Source of the DNA: UBA4742 sp963773335
GTDB lineage: Bacteria; Actinomycetota; Acidimicrobiia; Acidimicrobiales; Acidimicrobilacustridaceae
NCBI GenBank assembly: GCA_963773335.1
Contig: CAVZAT010000004.1
Location: 620,001 to 684,000 of the forward strand
Direction of reading: 5' to 3'
DNA length: 64,000 nt
The number at the start of each line of letters is the position of its first letter. Position 1 is the stretch's first letter. Position numbers and translations under genes: made by a program. Below, piece after piece: positions 8,773 to 17,863 of this stretch. The notes under the pieces are model-generated. The model saw only the letters and a program-made list of their open reading frames with translations. It was not told where the DNA came from and did not search any database.

Positions 8773-10562
8773 ATGAGGGTGGTCCTGCGGATGCTTCAAC
8801 GAGAGATCGACGCCGAGTCCGCGGTCGGACATCGCCAAGTTCGAGCACCACCTCGAGCGCTATCTGGCCGGCGACCTGGCCGAGGACGTGTTCCGCGTGT
8901 TGCGCCTGAACAACGGCATCTACGGTCAGCGTCAGGGCGGCACCAGCCAGATGGTCCGCATCAAGGCTCCCTATGGCGCCATCACCGCCGAGCAGCTCGA
9001 CATGATGGCCCACATCTCCGAGACCTTCTCGCGGGGCTGGGGCCACATCACCACCCGCCAGAACGTGCAGTTCCACTTCGTCGAGCTCGAGCAGGTGCCG
9101 GAGGTCATGCGCCTGCTGGCGTCGGTCGGACTCACCACCCGCGAAGCCTGCGGCGACACCGTGCGCAACGTCATGGGCTGCCACCTGGCCGGTGCCTGCC
9201 CGTTCGAGGCGTTCGACATCAGCCCTTGGGCCGAGGCCGCCTTCCAGCACTTCCTGCACCACCCGTTCGCCCAGCGACTCCCCCGCAAGTTCAAGATCAA
9301 CTTCTCGGGCTGCGACACCGACTGCGGCCAGGCCATGTTCAACGACGTGGGGGTCGTGGCCACCACCCGCGCCCTCGAAGACGGCACCATCGAGCAGGGC
9401 TTCAAGGTCTTCATCGCCGGAGGTCTGGGGGCCAACCCCCACCCGGCGCTGGCCCTCGAGCCCTTCACGGCCAAGGAAGACCTGCTCCCCACCATCGAGT
9501 CGGTGCTGCGAGTGTTCGAGCAGACCGGCAACCGCGACAACAAGCTTCGGGCCCGCCTCAAGTGGGTGGTCGACGAACTGGGCTTCGAAGAGGTCCAGCG
9601 TCGCGTGTTCCGCACCCGCCACACCCTGCTGGCGTCGTCGAGCTGGCCCGGAGGCATCCCCGCGGTGGTCCAAAAGCTCGGGGACGCCCCGGCCGGAGTG
9701 GCCACCGGCATCACCCCCACCGCCATCGGTCAGGGCACCCCAGTGGCTCTGTCGGGCACCAAGCCCTATCGAGCGCTGGGTCCAGGCCAACGTCGTGCGC
9801 GGCGTGGCCAAGGGCACGGTGTCGGCCATGGCCTGGGCTCGGTTGGGTGACATCACCACCGACCAGTTCCGGGCGCTGGCGTCCATCACACGCGAGATGG
9901 GTCTGGACGTGCGACTCACCAACCGTCAGAACATCTGCTTCCGGGGCCTGACCGACGCGCAGCTGCCCACCCTGTTCGCCCGCCTCGATGTGCTCGGCAT
10001 GGCCCAACCCGGAGCCGAACTGACCCGAGACGTCGTGGCCTGCCCCGGTGCCGACACCTGCAACCTGGCGGTCACCCAGTCCCGCGGACTGGCCGACGCC
10101 ATCGGGGCCGCCCTCGAGGAGGCCGGGCTGGCCGAGGTGGGCGGGGTGCGCACCAACATCTCCGGCTGCACCAACTCCTGCGGCCAGCACCACGCCGTCG
10201 ACATCGGCTTCTTCGGCGCCGAGCGACGGGCCCACGGCCAACCCGCCCCCGGCTACCAGATGCTGCTGGGCGGCTACATGGGTCAGGAGCGCATGGAGTT
10301 CGGCCAGAAGGCCCTGCGCCTCCCGGCCCACAACGCGCCCGAAGCCACCGTCCGGGTGGTGCGCCGCTTCGCGGCCGAGCGCCAGGCCGGTGAGGCCTTT
10401 CGGGGGTGGATGGAACGATCCGGCGGGGTGGCAGCCATCGCCGCGGACCTCGAGGACCTCGACCAGTTCCCCCACCCCGACGAGGCGCCCGAGTTCTACG
10501 TCGACTTCGGCGAGACCGGGCCCTACGTCGCCGAGATCGGCGAATCGGAGTGCGCCACGTGA
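8773..10562 (+). CDS. sirA: Ferredoxin-dependent nitrite/sulfite reductase (siroheme, 4Fe-4S), two frameshifts
   Basis: Six-electron reduction of sulfite to sulfide; coupling to cysH argues for sulfite rather than nitrite. Two ferrodoxin-like half domains are visible. The second carries CPGADTC and CTNSCGQHH, the CX5C/CX3C ligands of the siroheme-linked cluster. The first half also has a CHLAGAC/CDTDC pair. Frame breaks: near 8826 (ATG 8773 frame MRVVLRMLQREIDAESAV joins DIAKFEHHLERYLAG) and one extra C at 9770 (GTKPY joins ERWVQANVVRG). With both repaired the protein is about 595 residues, a normal length. I infer assembly errors, not decay. Confidence 0.88.
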
Positions 10563-11272
10563 CCGACACGGCCATCCGCCCCCGACCCCGTGACAACCGG
10601 CCCAGGCTGCCCGAGGACTTCACCGACGCCGAGCTGGCCGAACTGAGTCACGAGTTCGAGCGCCTGCCCACCACCAAGATCATCAAGTGGGCCGTCGACA
10701 ACTTCGCGCCCCACCTGGCCCTGACCGCATCCATGACCGACGCCGTGCTCATCGATCTGGCCACCAGGGTGTACCCGGCCATCGAGGTGGTGTTCATCGA
10801 CACCGGCTACCACTTCCCCGAGACCCTCGAGACCGTCGAGGAGGTGCGGCGCCGCTACGGCCTGAACCTGCGCATCATGACGGTGGCCCGCCAGGACGAG
10901 GAGTTGTGGAAGATCGACCCCGAGAACTGCTGCTCAGCGGTCAAGGTGGGTCAACTCGACCGCGCCCTGCTGGGCAAGTCCGCATGGATGAGCGGCCTGC
11001 GCCGGGCTGAGGCCGACACCCGCCTCCAGGCGCCCCTCGTGGCCCATGACCTGCGGGGCCTGATCAAGGTCAACCCCCTGGCCCTGTGGAGCGACGAGGA
11101 CCTCGCCGGCTACATCGCCGACCACGACGTGCCCGTGAACCCCCTGATCGACCAGGGCTACCTGTCGATCGGCTGCATGCCCTGCACCGTGTTGCCCAGC
11201 GATCCCGACGACCCGCGCTCGGGCCGCTGGGCCGGCCGCGACAAGACCGAGTGCGGCCTCCACGGCATGTAG
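10559..11272 (+). CDS. cysH: Assimilatory APS/PAPS reductase, 237 aa
   Basis: Reduces activated sulfate to sulfite, supplying the reductase encoded just upstream. Residues: PAPS-reductase core LTASMTDAVLIDLA (55-68) and FIDTGYHFPETLET (79-92), C124-C125 and C206-x-x-C209, the four cysteines of the [4Fe-4S] cluster seen in APS reductases, and KTECGLH with the catalytic Cys232. The cluster cysteines favour adenosine 5'-phosphosulfate as substrate. Start GTG 10559 overlaps the sirA stop (GTGA), so the two are translationally coupled. Confidence 0.93.
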   Translation: MTDTAIRPRPRDNRPRLPEDFTDAELAELSHEFERLPTTKIIKWAVDNFAPHLALTASMTDAVLIDLATRVYPAIEVVFIDTGYHFPETLETVEEVRRRYGLNLRIMTVARQDEELWKIDPENCCSAVKVGQLDRALLGKSAWMSGLRRAEADTRLQAPLVAHDLRGLIKVNPLALWSDEDLAGYIADHDVPVNPLIDQGYLSIGCMPCTVLPSDPDDPRSGRWAGRDKTECGLHGM

Positions 11273-11300
11273 CCCGCACCTCCCCCTGGCCCCCTCCGAA

Positions 11301-11350
11301 ATCGGGCATCTTTGCGTTCGGATACCGCACATTTTCGTACCCAGTTTGCC
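11301..11350 (-). repeat. Intergenic repeat R1 (inverted partner of R2 at 13817)
   Basis: Read on the minus strand this 50-bp stretch matches 13817-13869 at most positions, including blocks AAATGTGCGG and GCAAAGATGCCC. It lies downstream of cysH. The two copies are inverted and bracket three plus-strand genes. Confidence 0.75.
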
Positions 11351-11381
11351 CTGAGGCGGGCGGTCGTGGAGAGTTGCGGTC

Positions 11382-12301
11382 GTGACTGAGACGACCGGAT
11401 CAGGCCAGGCGGACCAATCCGGCGTGAGCGCGGGTACCGACACCGATGGGGTCGAGATCCCCACTCGGGTCCTGGTGCTCGGGATGGCACACCACGATGG
11501 CACCATCCGCGCCGAGGAGCTCTACCCGGTGGCCGATGCCTGCCGGCTGACGCCCGACCAGGTCCGATCCTGCCTTCGCCGCCTCCGGGCCGAGGGTCTG
11601 TTCACCCGGGAAGGCGACGGCCGCGAAGCCATCTTCCGAGCCACCCCGGCCGGCCTGCGGGTGCTCGCCGCCACCATGGACCGAACGCGCCTGGCCTACG
11701 CGCAGGATGCCGCCGGACGCGGATGGGATCGCACGTGGCGCTTGGTAGCGTTCGCCATCCCGGAGGCCAAGCGATCGGCACGCGACGCCTTCCGCGACCA
11801 CCTGATCGAAGTGGGCGGCGCCGCGGTCCACAACGGCCTGTACGTCTCCCCGCACCCCTGGCACGACGACGTCGTGGCCGAGGCGTCGCGGCTGGGGGTA
11901 ACCGAGCACGTGACCATGGCGTCCAGCAACGACCTCGAGATGGGTGGTGAGCGCGACCCCCGCCTCATCGCGGCGGGGTTGTGGCCCCTCGACGAGGTGG
12001 CCGCCCGCTACGAGCGCTTCATCAAGCTGTACGAACGCGTGCCGGCTGACCTCGAGCGGATGCGGCGCAACCACCAGCGCTTGGCGGAAGCCGACTTCCT
12101 GCCGGGCGCCCTGGTGATCGGCATCAAGTTCCAGGAGTGCTTCAACACCGATCCCCTGCTTCCCCCGAGCTGCTCCCCCGACCCTGGCCGGGCCGGCGGG
12201 CCCGGGAGCTGTTGGCCCACAGCCGGCGCCTGGGCATCCTGGTGCGCGAACAGCACAACCGCCCCGCGCTGTTCGCCCCCTACGACGACATCGCCACCTG
12301 A
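11382..12301 (+). CDS. PaaX-family transcriptional regulator, one frameshift
   Basis: Helix-turn-helix regulator of the PaaX type (the founding member represses phenylacetate catabolism). N-terminal winged helix about 25-95 (TRVLVLGMAHHDGTIRAEEL, then a recognition-helix region LTPDQVRSCLRRLRAEGLFTR), a middle domain with WRLVAFAIPEAKRSARDAFRDHL, and a C-terminal all-helical domain. Near 12162-12166 a C run is one base short: LLPP then continues as ELLPRPWPGRRARELLAHSR in the next frame and ends YDDIAT at 12301. No catabolic genes are adjacent, so the regulated target is unknown. Start GTG 11382 follows GGAG. Confidence 0.8.
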
Positions 12302-12330
12302 CCGACGACCGCGTCACCGCCGAGAAGTGG

Positions 12331-12434
12331 CTGCTCGGCGTCACCGCCGACGACTACCTGCTCGGCGTCACCGCCGACGACTACCTGCTCGGCGTCACCG
12401 CCGACGACTACCTGCTCGGCGTCACCGCCGACGA
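12331..12434 (+). repeat. 27-bp tandem repeat, about 3.9 copies
   Basis: Units begin at 12331, 12358, 12385 and 12412, the last partial, with three exact copies. The period is a multiple of three and the repeat is open in the frame of the downstream GerMN gene, reading LLGVTADDY per unit. No standard start codon precedes it in that frame, so translation is uncertain. Confidence 0.9.
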
Positions 12435-12450
12435 TCCGCGAGACTGCGAC

Positions 12451-13329
12451 GTGCTCTCGCTGACCCACCCGAGCGCGCCACGTCGGCACCGGATGGCCGT
12501 GGCCATCTTGTCGGTGCTGGCGCTGGCCGTGGCCTGCTCGTCGACCTCCCATCCACGCGCCACCACCTCGACCACGCGGTCGGGTCCAGCAACGACGGCG
12601 ACGGCGACCGCGTCGCTCGACGGCTTCACCCCCTTCTTCCTCAAGGGCGGCCAGGTGAGCCCCGGACATCGCCGTCCCATGCCCACCACCGATCCGTTGG
12701 GCACGGCGCTGCGCTCCCTCATCGCCGGAACCGACGCGGTGGACGTGGCCGCTGGCCTGTCCAACGCGGTGGCCAAGAGCGTGGTGATCGACTCGATCAC
12801 CCAGCAGGGCCACGTCGTCATCGTGGACTTCGGCCGCAAGTTCGAGTCGGCCAACACCCGCCCCCAGGTGGGACAGGTGGTCTACACGCTCACCCAGTTC
12901 CCCGGCGTCGACCAGGTCCAATTCCTCATCGACGGCCAACCCAACGGGGCCACCGGGGTGCCGCCCTGGAGCCGGGGCGACCTGGCCGACATGACCCCCG
13001 CCATCCTGGTGCTGGCCCCGGCGCCGGCCGACCAGTTGCCTACCACCTTCGTGTGCCAGGGGCTGACCCAGCTGACGGTACCCATGGCCTGCGTGGTGGT
13101 CGACGCCCAGGGACATCGCGTGGCCACCACCGCGGTGGCCGGACCGACCACCACCTCGACCACCACCACGGTGCTGGGAGTGGCCGGCTCCCTGGCGCCG
13201 GGTTCGGTCGAGTTCGACCTCCAGGTGCACGTCACCGGCCTCGTGCACGGTGCGGCCACCGTGGTGGTCGGACCCGCCAAAGCCACCTCGGGCTCGCCCC
13301 TGGCCTCGGTGGCGGTCACGTTCCGGTGA
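12451..13329 (+). CDS. GerMN-domain lipoprotein, 292 aa
   Basis: Predicted exported lipoprotein. A basic n-region (APRRHR) and hydrophobic stretch MAVAILSVLALAVA precede Cys-Ser-Ser, a lipobox-like site near residue 29. A Ser/Thr/Pro-rich linker follows, then a GerMN-type domain (DPLGTALRSLIAGTD through VDQVQFLIDGQP, about 90-170). GerMN domains occur in spore-germination and actinobacterial envelope lipoproteins; the role here is unknown. GTG 12451 is preferred over ATG 12493 because it keeps the basic residues of the signal. The C-terminal 100 residues resemble a beta-rich Gmad2-like domain only loosely. Follows the regulator by about 150 bp. Confidence 0.75.
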   Translation: MLSLTHPSAPRRHRMAVAILSVLALAVACSSTSHPRATTSTTRSGPATTATATASLDGFTPFFLKGGQVSPGHRRPMPTTDPLGTALRSLIAGTDAVDVAAGLSNAVAKSVVIDSITQQGHVVIVDFGRKFESANTRPQVGQVVYTLTQFPGVDQVQFLIDGQPNGATGVPPWSRGDLADMTPAILVLAPAPADQLPTTFVCQGLTQLTVPMACVVVDAQGHRVATTAVAGPTTTSTTTTVLGVAGSLAPGSVEFDLQVHVTGLVHGAATVVVGPAKATSGSPLASVAVTFR

Positions 13330-13793
13330 TCCCCGCCTCCGACCCGCGCCCGTCGGGCTGGTCGCCCCTCCCCCGGCCAGCAGCTGGCCGTCGAGGTGGC
13401 CCTGCTACGACCCGGCCTACAGCCCGTGTTCTCCCGGCCCCGGGGCGTGCTGGTCATCGGCCAGGGCCGGGTGCGCCTGTGGCCCGTGGGCTGGGACGTC
13501 CCGGTCGGGCAGGTCCGCCGCGAAGCCGGCCCCTGGTGGGGCAAAGGCGGCATCCACCTGGACCGGTCGCTGACGACGCCGCTGCGCCTCACCCTGGTGG
13601 CCCGCTTCGATCCGGCCGTCTACTGGTCGTGGCTGGTCAACCGACCGGCCTGCGAACGCCTGCCCAGATCCTGGCCACCGAATCCACCCGGGCGACCGCT
13701 GCCCTGCCCAGCGCCGGCTGGTACCCGGATCCGGGCGGCACCGGGCAGGCCCGCTGGTGGGACGGCCGGGGCTGGACCGCGGAGCTGCGCTGA
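13326..13793 (+). CDS. DUF2510-domain protein, two apparent frameshifts
   Basis: The C-terminus GWYPDPGGTGQARWWDGRGW is the DUF2510 signature, a short module found in many actinobacterial membrane-associated proteins. The middle region (QPVFSRPRGVLVIGQGRVRL, WSWLVNRPA) is in another frame, joining near 13660, and a third frame opens at GTG 13326, overlapping the GerMN stop (GTGA) and joining near 13378. The start is the least certain point; GTG 13396 is an alternative. Function unknown. Confidence 0.6.
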   Translation: MIPASDPRPSGWSPLPRPAAGRRGGPATTRPTARVLPAPGRAGHRPGPGAPVARGLGRPGRAGPPRSRPLVGQRRHPPGPVADDAAAPHPGGPLRSGRLLVVAGQPTGLRTPAQILATESTRATAALPSAGWYPDPGGTGQARWWDGRGWTAELR

Positions 13794-13816
13794 GCAGACG
13801 GTCGGCGTCGCCCCCC

Positions 13817-13869
13817 GGCGAAACTGGGCACGGAAATGTGCGGATTCCGGGGGCAAAGATGCCCAATTT
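13817..13869 (+). repeat. Intergenic repeat R2 (inverted partner of R1)
   Basis: Plus-strand copy of the element at 11301-11350. It contains two small hairpins, GCAC-ggaaat-GTGC and GGGCA-AAGA-TGCCC. It lies between the convergent DUF2510 and VWA genes, a position that would also suit a transcription terminator. Confidence 0.75.
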
Positions 13870-13888
13870 GCTGGGGTCGGGGTGGGGC

Positions 13889-15376
13889 TCAGGCCAGGTA
13901 GTCGACGAAGCGCTCGAGCTGGCGGAGGTTCCGGCACTCGAAGGTGCCGTCGCAGTGCACGCCGTACTCCCCCACGATCGAATCCCCGGTGTCCCAGTAG
14001 CTGCGAGGCTCGGGGTTCAGCCAGAAGACGTGGCGGGCCTTCTTGCGCATCTCCTTGATCACCCAGGCCTGGCTGGCGTGGTAGTTGTTCCGGGCGTCGC
14101 CCAGGACCATCACCGTGGTCTTGGGGCCGATCTCGCGGCCGTAGCGCTGCCAGAACACCTCGAAGGCGTGGCCGTAGTCGGAGTGGCCGTCCACCCACAC
14201 CACGTCGGCCTCGGTGTTGACCCGGTGCACGGCCTCGCCGATGTCGTCGACCCCTTCGAAGAAGCGGGTCACCTCGTCGATGCCGTCGATGAACACGAAG
14301 GCCCGCACCTTCGAGAACTGGCCCGAGATGGCGTAGACGAGGTGCAGGGTGAACCGGGCGAAGGCGGCCACCGAGCCGGAGATGTCCGCCACCACGAAGA
14401 TCTCGGGCTTGGAGGGCCGCGGGTAGCGGAACTTGGGCTCGGCCGGCACCCCGCCGTAGCTGAGCGAGTGGCGCACGGTGGAGCGGAAGTCGAGCGGACC
14501 CTTGCGCCCGTGGCGGCGCTTGCGAGCCAGCCGGACGGCCAGCTTGCGGGTCAGGGGGTAGATGGCCTTGCGCAGCGACGCCATCTCCTCGCGGCTGGCG
14601 TGCATGAAGTCGACGTCCTCGGGCAGCGGCTTGCGCAGCGTCTTGGCCATGGCCTCGACTCCCCGATCGGCCACCAGCCGGCGTCGGATCTCGGCCTCCA
14701 CCTCCTTCTTCAGACGCTCGATCCGCGACTCGTACTCGTCGTGTTCGAGCCGGTCCTCCAGCGGGGTCAGCGGCTCGGTGGAGTCCTGGCGGGCCTGGTC
14801 CATGAGCCGGTCCAGCACGGCGTCGAGATCCAGGTTCCGCAAGGTGCGGTAGAGGTAGTAGGTCCCGCCCACCGGGCGTCCCGGCTCCATGCCCGCGTAG
14901 CGCTTGACGGCCTGGCGGGCCAGGGCCCGCATCATGGCGTCGTCACCCTGCAGCAGCGCCTTGTAGAGCATCTCGGCCAGCTCCTCGGGCGACAGCGAGT
15001 CGCCTGCGCCGCCCGAGCCCTTCATGCCGTCCTGGCCCTCGGCACCCTCTTGGATCTCGTCCTCAGCCGCCTCCAGCAGCTTCTCGAGCTCGTCGTCGAG
15101 CTGGTACTCGCGGCCCCGAAGCGAGAAGTAGACCTCGAACACCGTCTCGAAGGCGCGCCAGTGCGTGTTGTTCTTGACCAGCGTGGCGGCCAGCGCGTAC
15201 TTGAACGCCTCGCGGTCCTCGAGCGGGATGTGCTTGACCGCTTCCATGGCGTCGAGGTTCTCGGTCAGGCTGACAGGCAGGCCGGCCTGGCGCAGCTCGG
15301 CGATGAACCCGGCCAGCAACTCGAGCATGGGAGCGCCCGAGATCTCCGGCTCCGCGGTGTCCGCGGTGTCGGTCAT
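13889..15376 (-). CDS. CoxE-like VWA-domain protein, 495 aa
   Basis: A von Willebrand A protein of the CoxE/YeaD type, usually partnered with a MoxR AAA+ ATPase that helps mature a metal enzyme or complex. The MIDAS motif DISGS is in PEIFVVADISGSVAAFARFT (about 325-345), with the distal MIDAS residues in VMVLGDARNNY. The N-terminal 250 residues are helical and charged. It is co-oriented with the MoxR gene 85 bp upstream. No CO dehydrogenase or other client is in the window, so the target is unknown. Confidence 0.85.
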   Translation of the reverse strand: MTDTADTAEPEISGAPMLELLAGFIAELRQAGLPVSLTENLDAMEAVKHIPLEDREAFKYALAATLVKNNTHWRAFETVFEVYFSLRGREYQLDDELEKLLEAAEDEIQEGAEGQDGMKGSGGAGDSLSPEELAEMLYKALLQGDDAMMRALARQAVKRYAGMEPGRPVGGTYYLYRTLRNLDLDAVLDRLMDQARQDSTEPLTPLEDRLEHDEYESRIERLKKEVEAEIRRRLVADRGVEAMAKTLRKPLPEDVDFMHASREEMASLRKAIYPLTRKLAVRLARKRRHGRKGPLDFRSTVRHSLSYGGVPAEPKFRYPRPSKPEIFVVADISGSVAAFARFTLHLVYAISGQFSKVRAFVFIDGIDEVTRFFEGVDDIGEAVHRVNTEADVVWVDGHSDYGHAFEVFWQRYGREIGPKTTVMVLGDARNNYHASQAWVIKEMRKKARHVFWLNPEPRSYWDTGDSIVGEYGVHCDGTFECRNLRQLERFVDYLA

Positions 15377-15386
15377 CCCGCCCTCC

Positions 15387-15437
15387 CGAAATCTGTGCAG
15401 ATGACCACCGAGGAGGGGGTGAGGTGCACAGATTTCG
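15387..15437. promoter_or_regulatory. 13-bp perfect inverted repeat between the MoxR and VWA genes
   Basis: CGAAATCTGTGCA (15387-15399) and TGCACAGATTTCG (15425-15437) form a perfect 13-bp stem with a 25-base loop, extended imperfectly by CCTCC/GGAGG. It fills most of the gap 15377-15461 inside an apparent operon, so it may be an operator, an attenuator or an mRNA processing hairpin. No T run follows. Confidence 0.6.
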
Positions 15438-15461
15438 AGGAGGAGGTGGAGGTGGTCGTCG

Positions 15462-16367
15462 TCATGGGGCGATCTTGCCGGCGGGGCGGCGGGCGCCCGA
15501 CTTGTCGTCGACGAGCTCCTTGACGGCCTTGGTGATGTCGCTCTGGTACTTGAGCAGGATGTTGATCGTCTCGGCCGCCTCCGCCTCGGTGACCGACTCG
15601 ATGCCCAACAGCACCAGGGTGCGGGCCCAGTCGATGGTCTCGGACACCGACGGCGCCTTCTTCAGCTCGAGCTGGCGGATGGAGCGCACGATGCGCGCCA
15701 CCTGATCCGCCAGGCTGTCGGTCAGGTCGGGCACCTTGGTGAGCACGATCTGCTTCTCGCGCTCGAGGTCGGGGTAGTCGATGTGGAGGAACAGGCAGCG
15801 GCGCTTGAGCGCCTCGGACAGCTCGCGGGTGTTGTTGGAGGTCAGGAACACCAGCGGGATCTGCTTGGCCGTGACCGTGCCCAGCTCGGGGATGGACACC
15901 TGGTAGTCGGAGAGGATCTCGAGCAGGAGGGCCTCGGTCTCGACCTCGACCCGGTCGACCTCGTCGATGAGCAGCACCACCGGGTCCTCGGCCCGGATGG
16001 CTTCGAGCAGCGGCCGGGTGAGCAGGAACTGGTCGGAGAAGATGTCGTCCTCGATCTCCTCCCAGCTCGAGTCGGTGTTGCGCTCGGCCTGGATGCGCAG
16101 CAACTGCTTCTTGTAGTTCCACTCGTACAGGGCCTTGGACTCGTCGAGGCCCTCGTAGCACTGGAGGCGGATGAGGCGGGCGCCGGTGATCTCGGCCACC
16201 GACTTGGCCAGCTGCGTCTTGCCCGTGCCGGCCGGACCCTCGACCAGGATCGGTTTGCCCAGCCTGTCGGCCAGGTAGACGACCCCGGCAATGCCCTCGT
16301 CGGCGAGGTAGTCCGCGCCCTTCAGTCGGTCTCGGACGTCGTCGACGGTGTCGAAGCGGTAGGCCAT
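15462..16367 (-). CDS. MoxR-family AAA+ ATPase, 301 aa
   Basis: Chaperone-type AAA+ ATPase. Walker A GPAGTGKT at 44-51, Walker B VVLLIDEVDR near 129-138, sensor 1 VFLTSNNTREL and an arginine-finger region EALKRRC. Its usual partner is the VWA protein encoded next; together they resemble CoxD/CoxE. First gene of that pair, with a 125-bp gap to proA upstream. Confidence 0.93.
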   Translation of the reverse strand: MAYRFDTVDDVRDRLKGADYLADEGIAGVVYLADRLGKPILVEGPAGTGKTQLAKSVAEITGARLIRLQCYEGLDESKALYEWNYKKQLLRIQAERNTDSSWEEIEDDIFSDQFLLTRPLLEAIRAEDPVVLLIDEVDRVEVETEALLLEILSDYQVSIPELGTVTAKQIPLVFLTSNNTRELSEALKRRCLFLHIDYPDLEREKQIVLTKVPDLTDSLADQVARIVRSIRQLELKKAPSVSETIDWARTLVLLGIESVTEAEAAETINILLKYQSDITKAVKELVDDKSGARRPAGKIAP

Positions 16368-16492
16368 CGAAGCAGCCTACCGGGCGCCTTGACCGGCCGG
16401 TCAAGAAGGAATGGGGGCCGCCAGGCGGAGCGGTCCGATGGCCCCGGACACGGATCGGCGAGGCCGAACCCGGCGGATCTTCGCCGAGCCAG

Positions 16493-17770
16493 CTATCTGA
16501 TCTGGCCGGTTCCCTCCACCACGTATTTGGCGGTGGTCAGCTCGGCCAATCCCATGGGCCCCCGGGCGTGCAGCTTCTGGGTGGAGATGCCGATCTCGGC
16601 GCCGAAGCCGAACTCCTCGCCATCGACGAAGCGAGTCGAGGCGTTGACCAGCACCGCGGCGGCGTCGACCTCGCCCGTGAAACGCCGTGCCGCCTCCAAC
16701 GAGTCGGTCACGATGGCTTCGCTGTGGCCGGACCCGAACCGGTTCACGTGGTCGATGGCCTCGTCGAGGGACCCGACGACACGAATCGACAGCTTGAGGT
16801 CCAGGAACTCGGTGGCGTAGTCCTCGTCGTCGGCCACGCCGGCCTGTCGGATCACCTCCCGCGTCGCCTCGTCGCCCACCAGCTCGACTCCCTCGAGGGC
16901 GCGGGGCAGGCGAGCCAGGAAGTCGTCGGCCACGGCCCGGTGCACGACCAGTGACTCAGCCGCGTTGCACACCGACGGCCTCGACGTCTTGGCGTTGACC
17001 ACGATGGCCTCGGCCATGTCCAGATCCGCGTGCTCGTCGACGTAGACGTGGCAGTTGCCGTCACCGTCGATGACGTAGGGCACCGTGGCGTGATCGAGGA
17101 TCGACCGGATGAGCGACGGCCCACCCCGGGGGATCAGGCAGTCGATCGCACCGCGCAGCTGCATGAACTCGATCGCCGCCTCGTGGCTGACGTCGGTCAC
17201 CAGTTGCACGGCGTCGGCGGGCAGGCCGGTCTTGGCCACCGCGTCGCGGAGCACGTCGGTGATGGCCCGGTTCGACTCGAGCGCCCCCGACGAACCGCGC
17301 AGGAAGGCGGCGTTGCCCGACTTGAGGCAGAGCCCCGCAGCATCGCTGGTCACGTTGGGGCGGTTCTCGTAGATGATGGCCACGACGCCCAGCGGCACTC
17401 GTACCCGGCGGATGCGCAGCCCGTTGGGGCGGGTCCACCCGTCGAGGACCTGGCCCACCGGATCGGCCAGCGCCGCCACCTGGCGCAGGCCGGCGGCCAT
17501 GGCCGCCACCTTCGCCGCGCTCAGGCGCAACCGGTCCACCACCGTGGCCGAGGCTCCGGCCTGCTCCGCGCGCGCCACATCCGTGGCGTTGGCCACGAGC
17601 AGCTCGTCGGCCCGGGCCTCGAGCAACTCGGCCGCTCCGAGCAGGGCGTCGTCCTTGGTGGCGGTGGAGGCGGTGGCCAGCGCCCGGGAGGCCACCTTGG
17701 CCCGCCGGCCCATCTCCGCCAGCGGCACGGGTCTCGAGCCGAGATCGTCACGTCCGTCGAGGTCAGCCAC
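16493..17770 (-). CDS. proA: Glutamate-5-semialdehyde dehydrogenase, 425 aa
   Basis: NADPH-dependent reduction of glutamyl-5-phosphate, step two of proline synthesis. Family landmarks: PLGVVAIIYENRPNVTSDAAGLCLKSGN region (about 126-153), the nucleotide site FLRGSSGALESNRA, the catalytic cysteine in SRPSVCNAAESLVVH, and the C-terminal EIGISTQKLHARGPMGL. Intact in one frame. Its partner proB lies 3 kb upstream, separated by murJ and pspA, an unusual split of the standard proB-proA pair. Confidence 0.96.
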   Translation of the reverse strand: MADLDGRDDLGSRPVPLAEMGRRAKVASRALATASTATKDDALLGAAELLEARADELLVANATDVARAEQAGASATVVDRLRLSAAKVAAMAAGLRQVAALADPVGQVLDGWTRPNGLRIRRVRVPLGVVAIIYENRPNVTSDAAGLCLKSGNAAFLRGSSGALESNRAITDVLRDAVAKTGLPADAVQLVTDVSHEAAIEFMQLRGAIDCLIPRGGPSLIRSILDHATVPYVIDGDGNCHVYVDEHADLDMAEAIVVNAKTSRPSVCNAAESLVVHRAVADDFLARLPRALEGVELVGDEATREVIRQAGVADDEDYATEFLDLKLSIRVVGSLDEAIDHVNRFGSGHSEAIVTDSLEAARRFTGEVDAAAVLVNASTRFVDGEEFGFGAEIGISTQKLHARGPMGLAELTTAKYVVEGTGQIR

Positions 17771-17863
17771 GCCCGAAGCCTAGTGGCGCGGAGCCTTGGT
17801 GCCGCCGGCCAGGGCCCGGTCGGTGCCACCCGGAGCACGTCCGAATCGGGATCGCCAGGCGGC

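Noticed and set aside
12331..12434. CRISPR array
   Set aside because: Contiguous 27-bp units with no spacers and no cas genes.
11382..13793. An 803-residue frame from the PaaX-like start through DUF2510
   Set aside because: Only its two ends are protein-like. The middle is out of frame with the GerMN gene and arises because two separate indels cancel.
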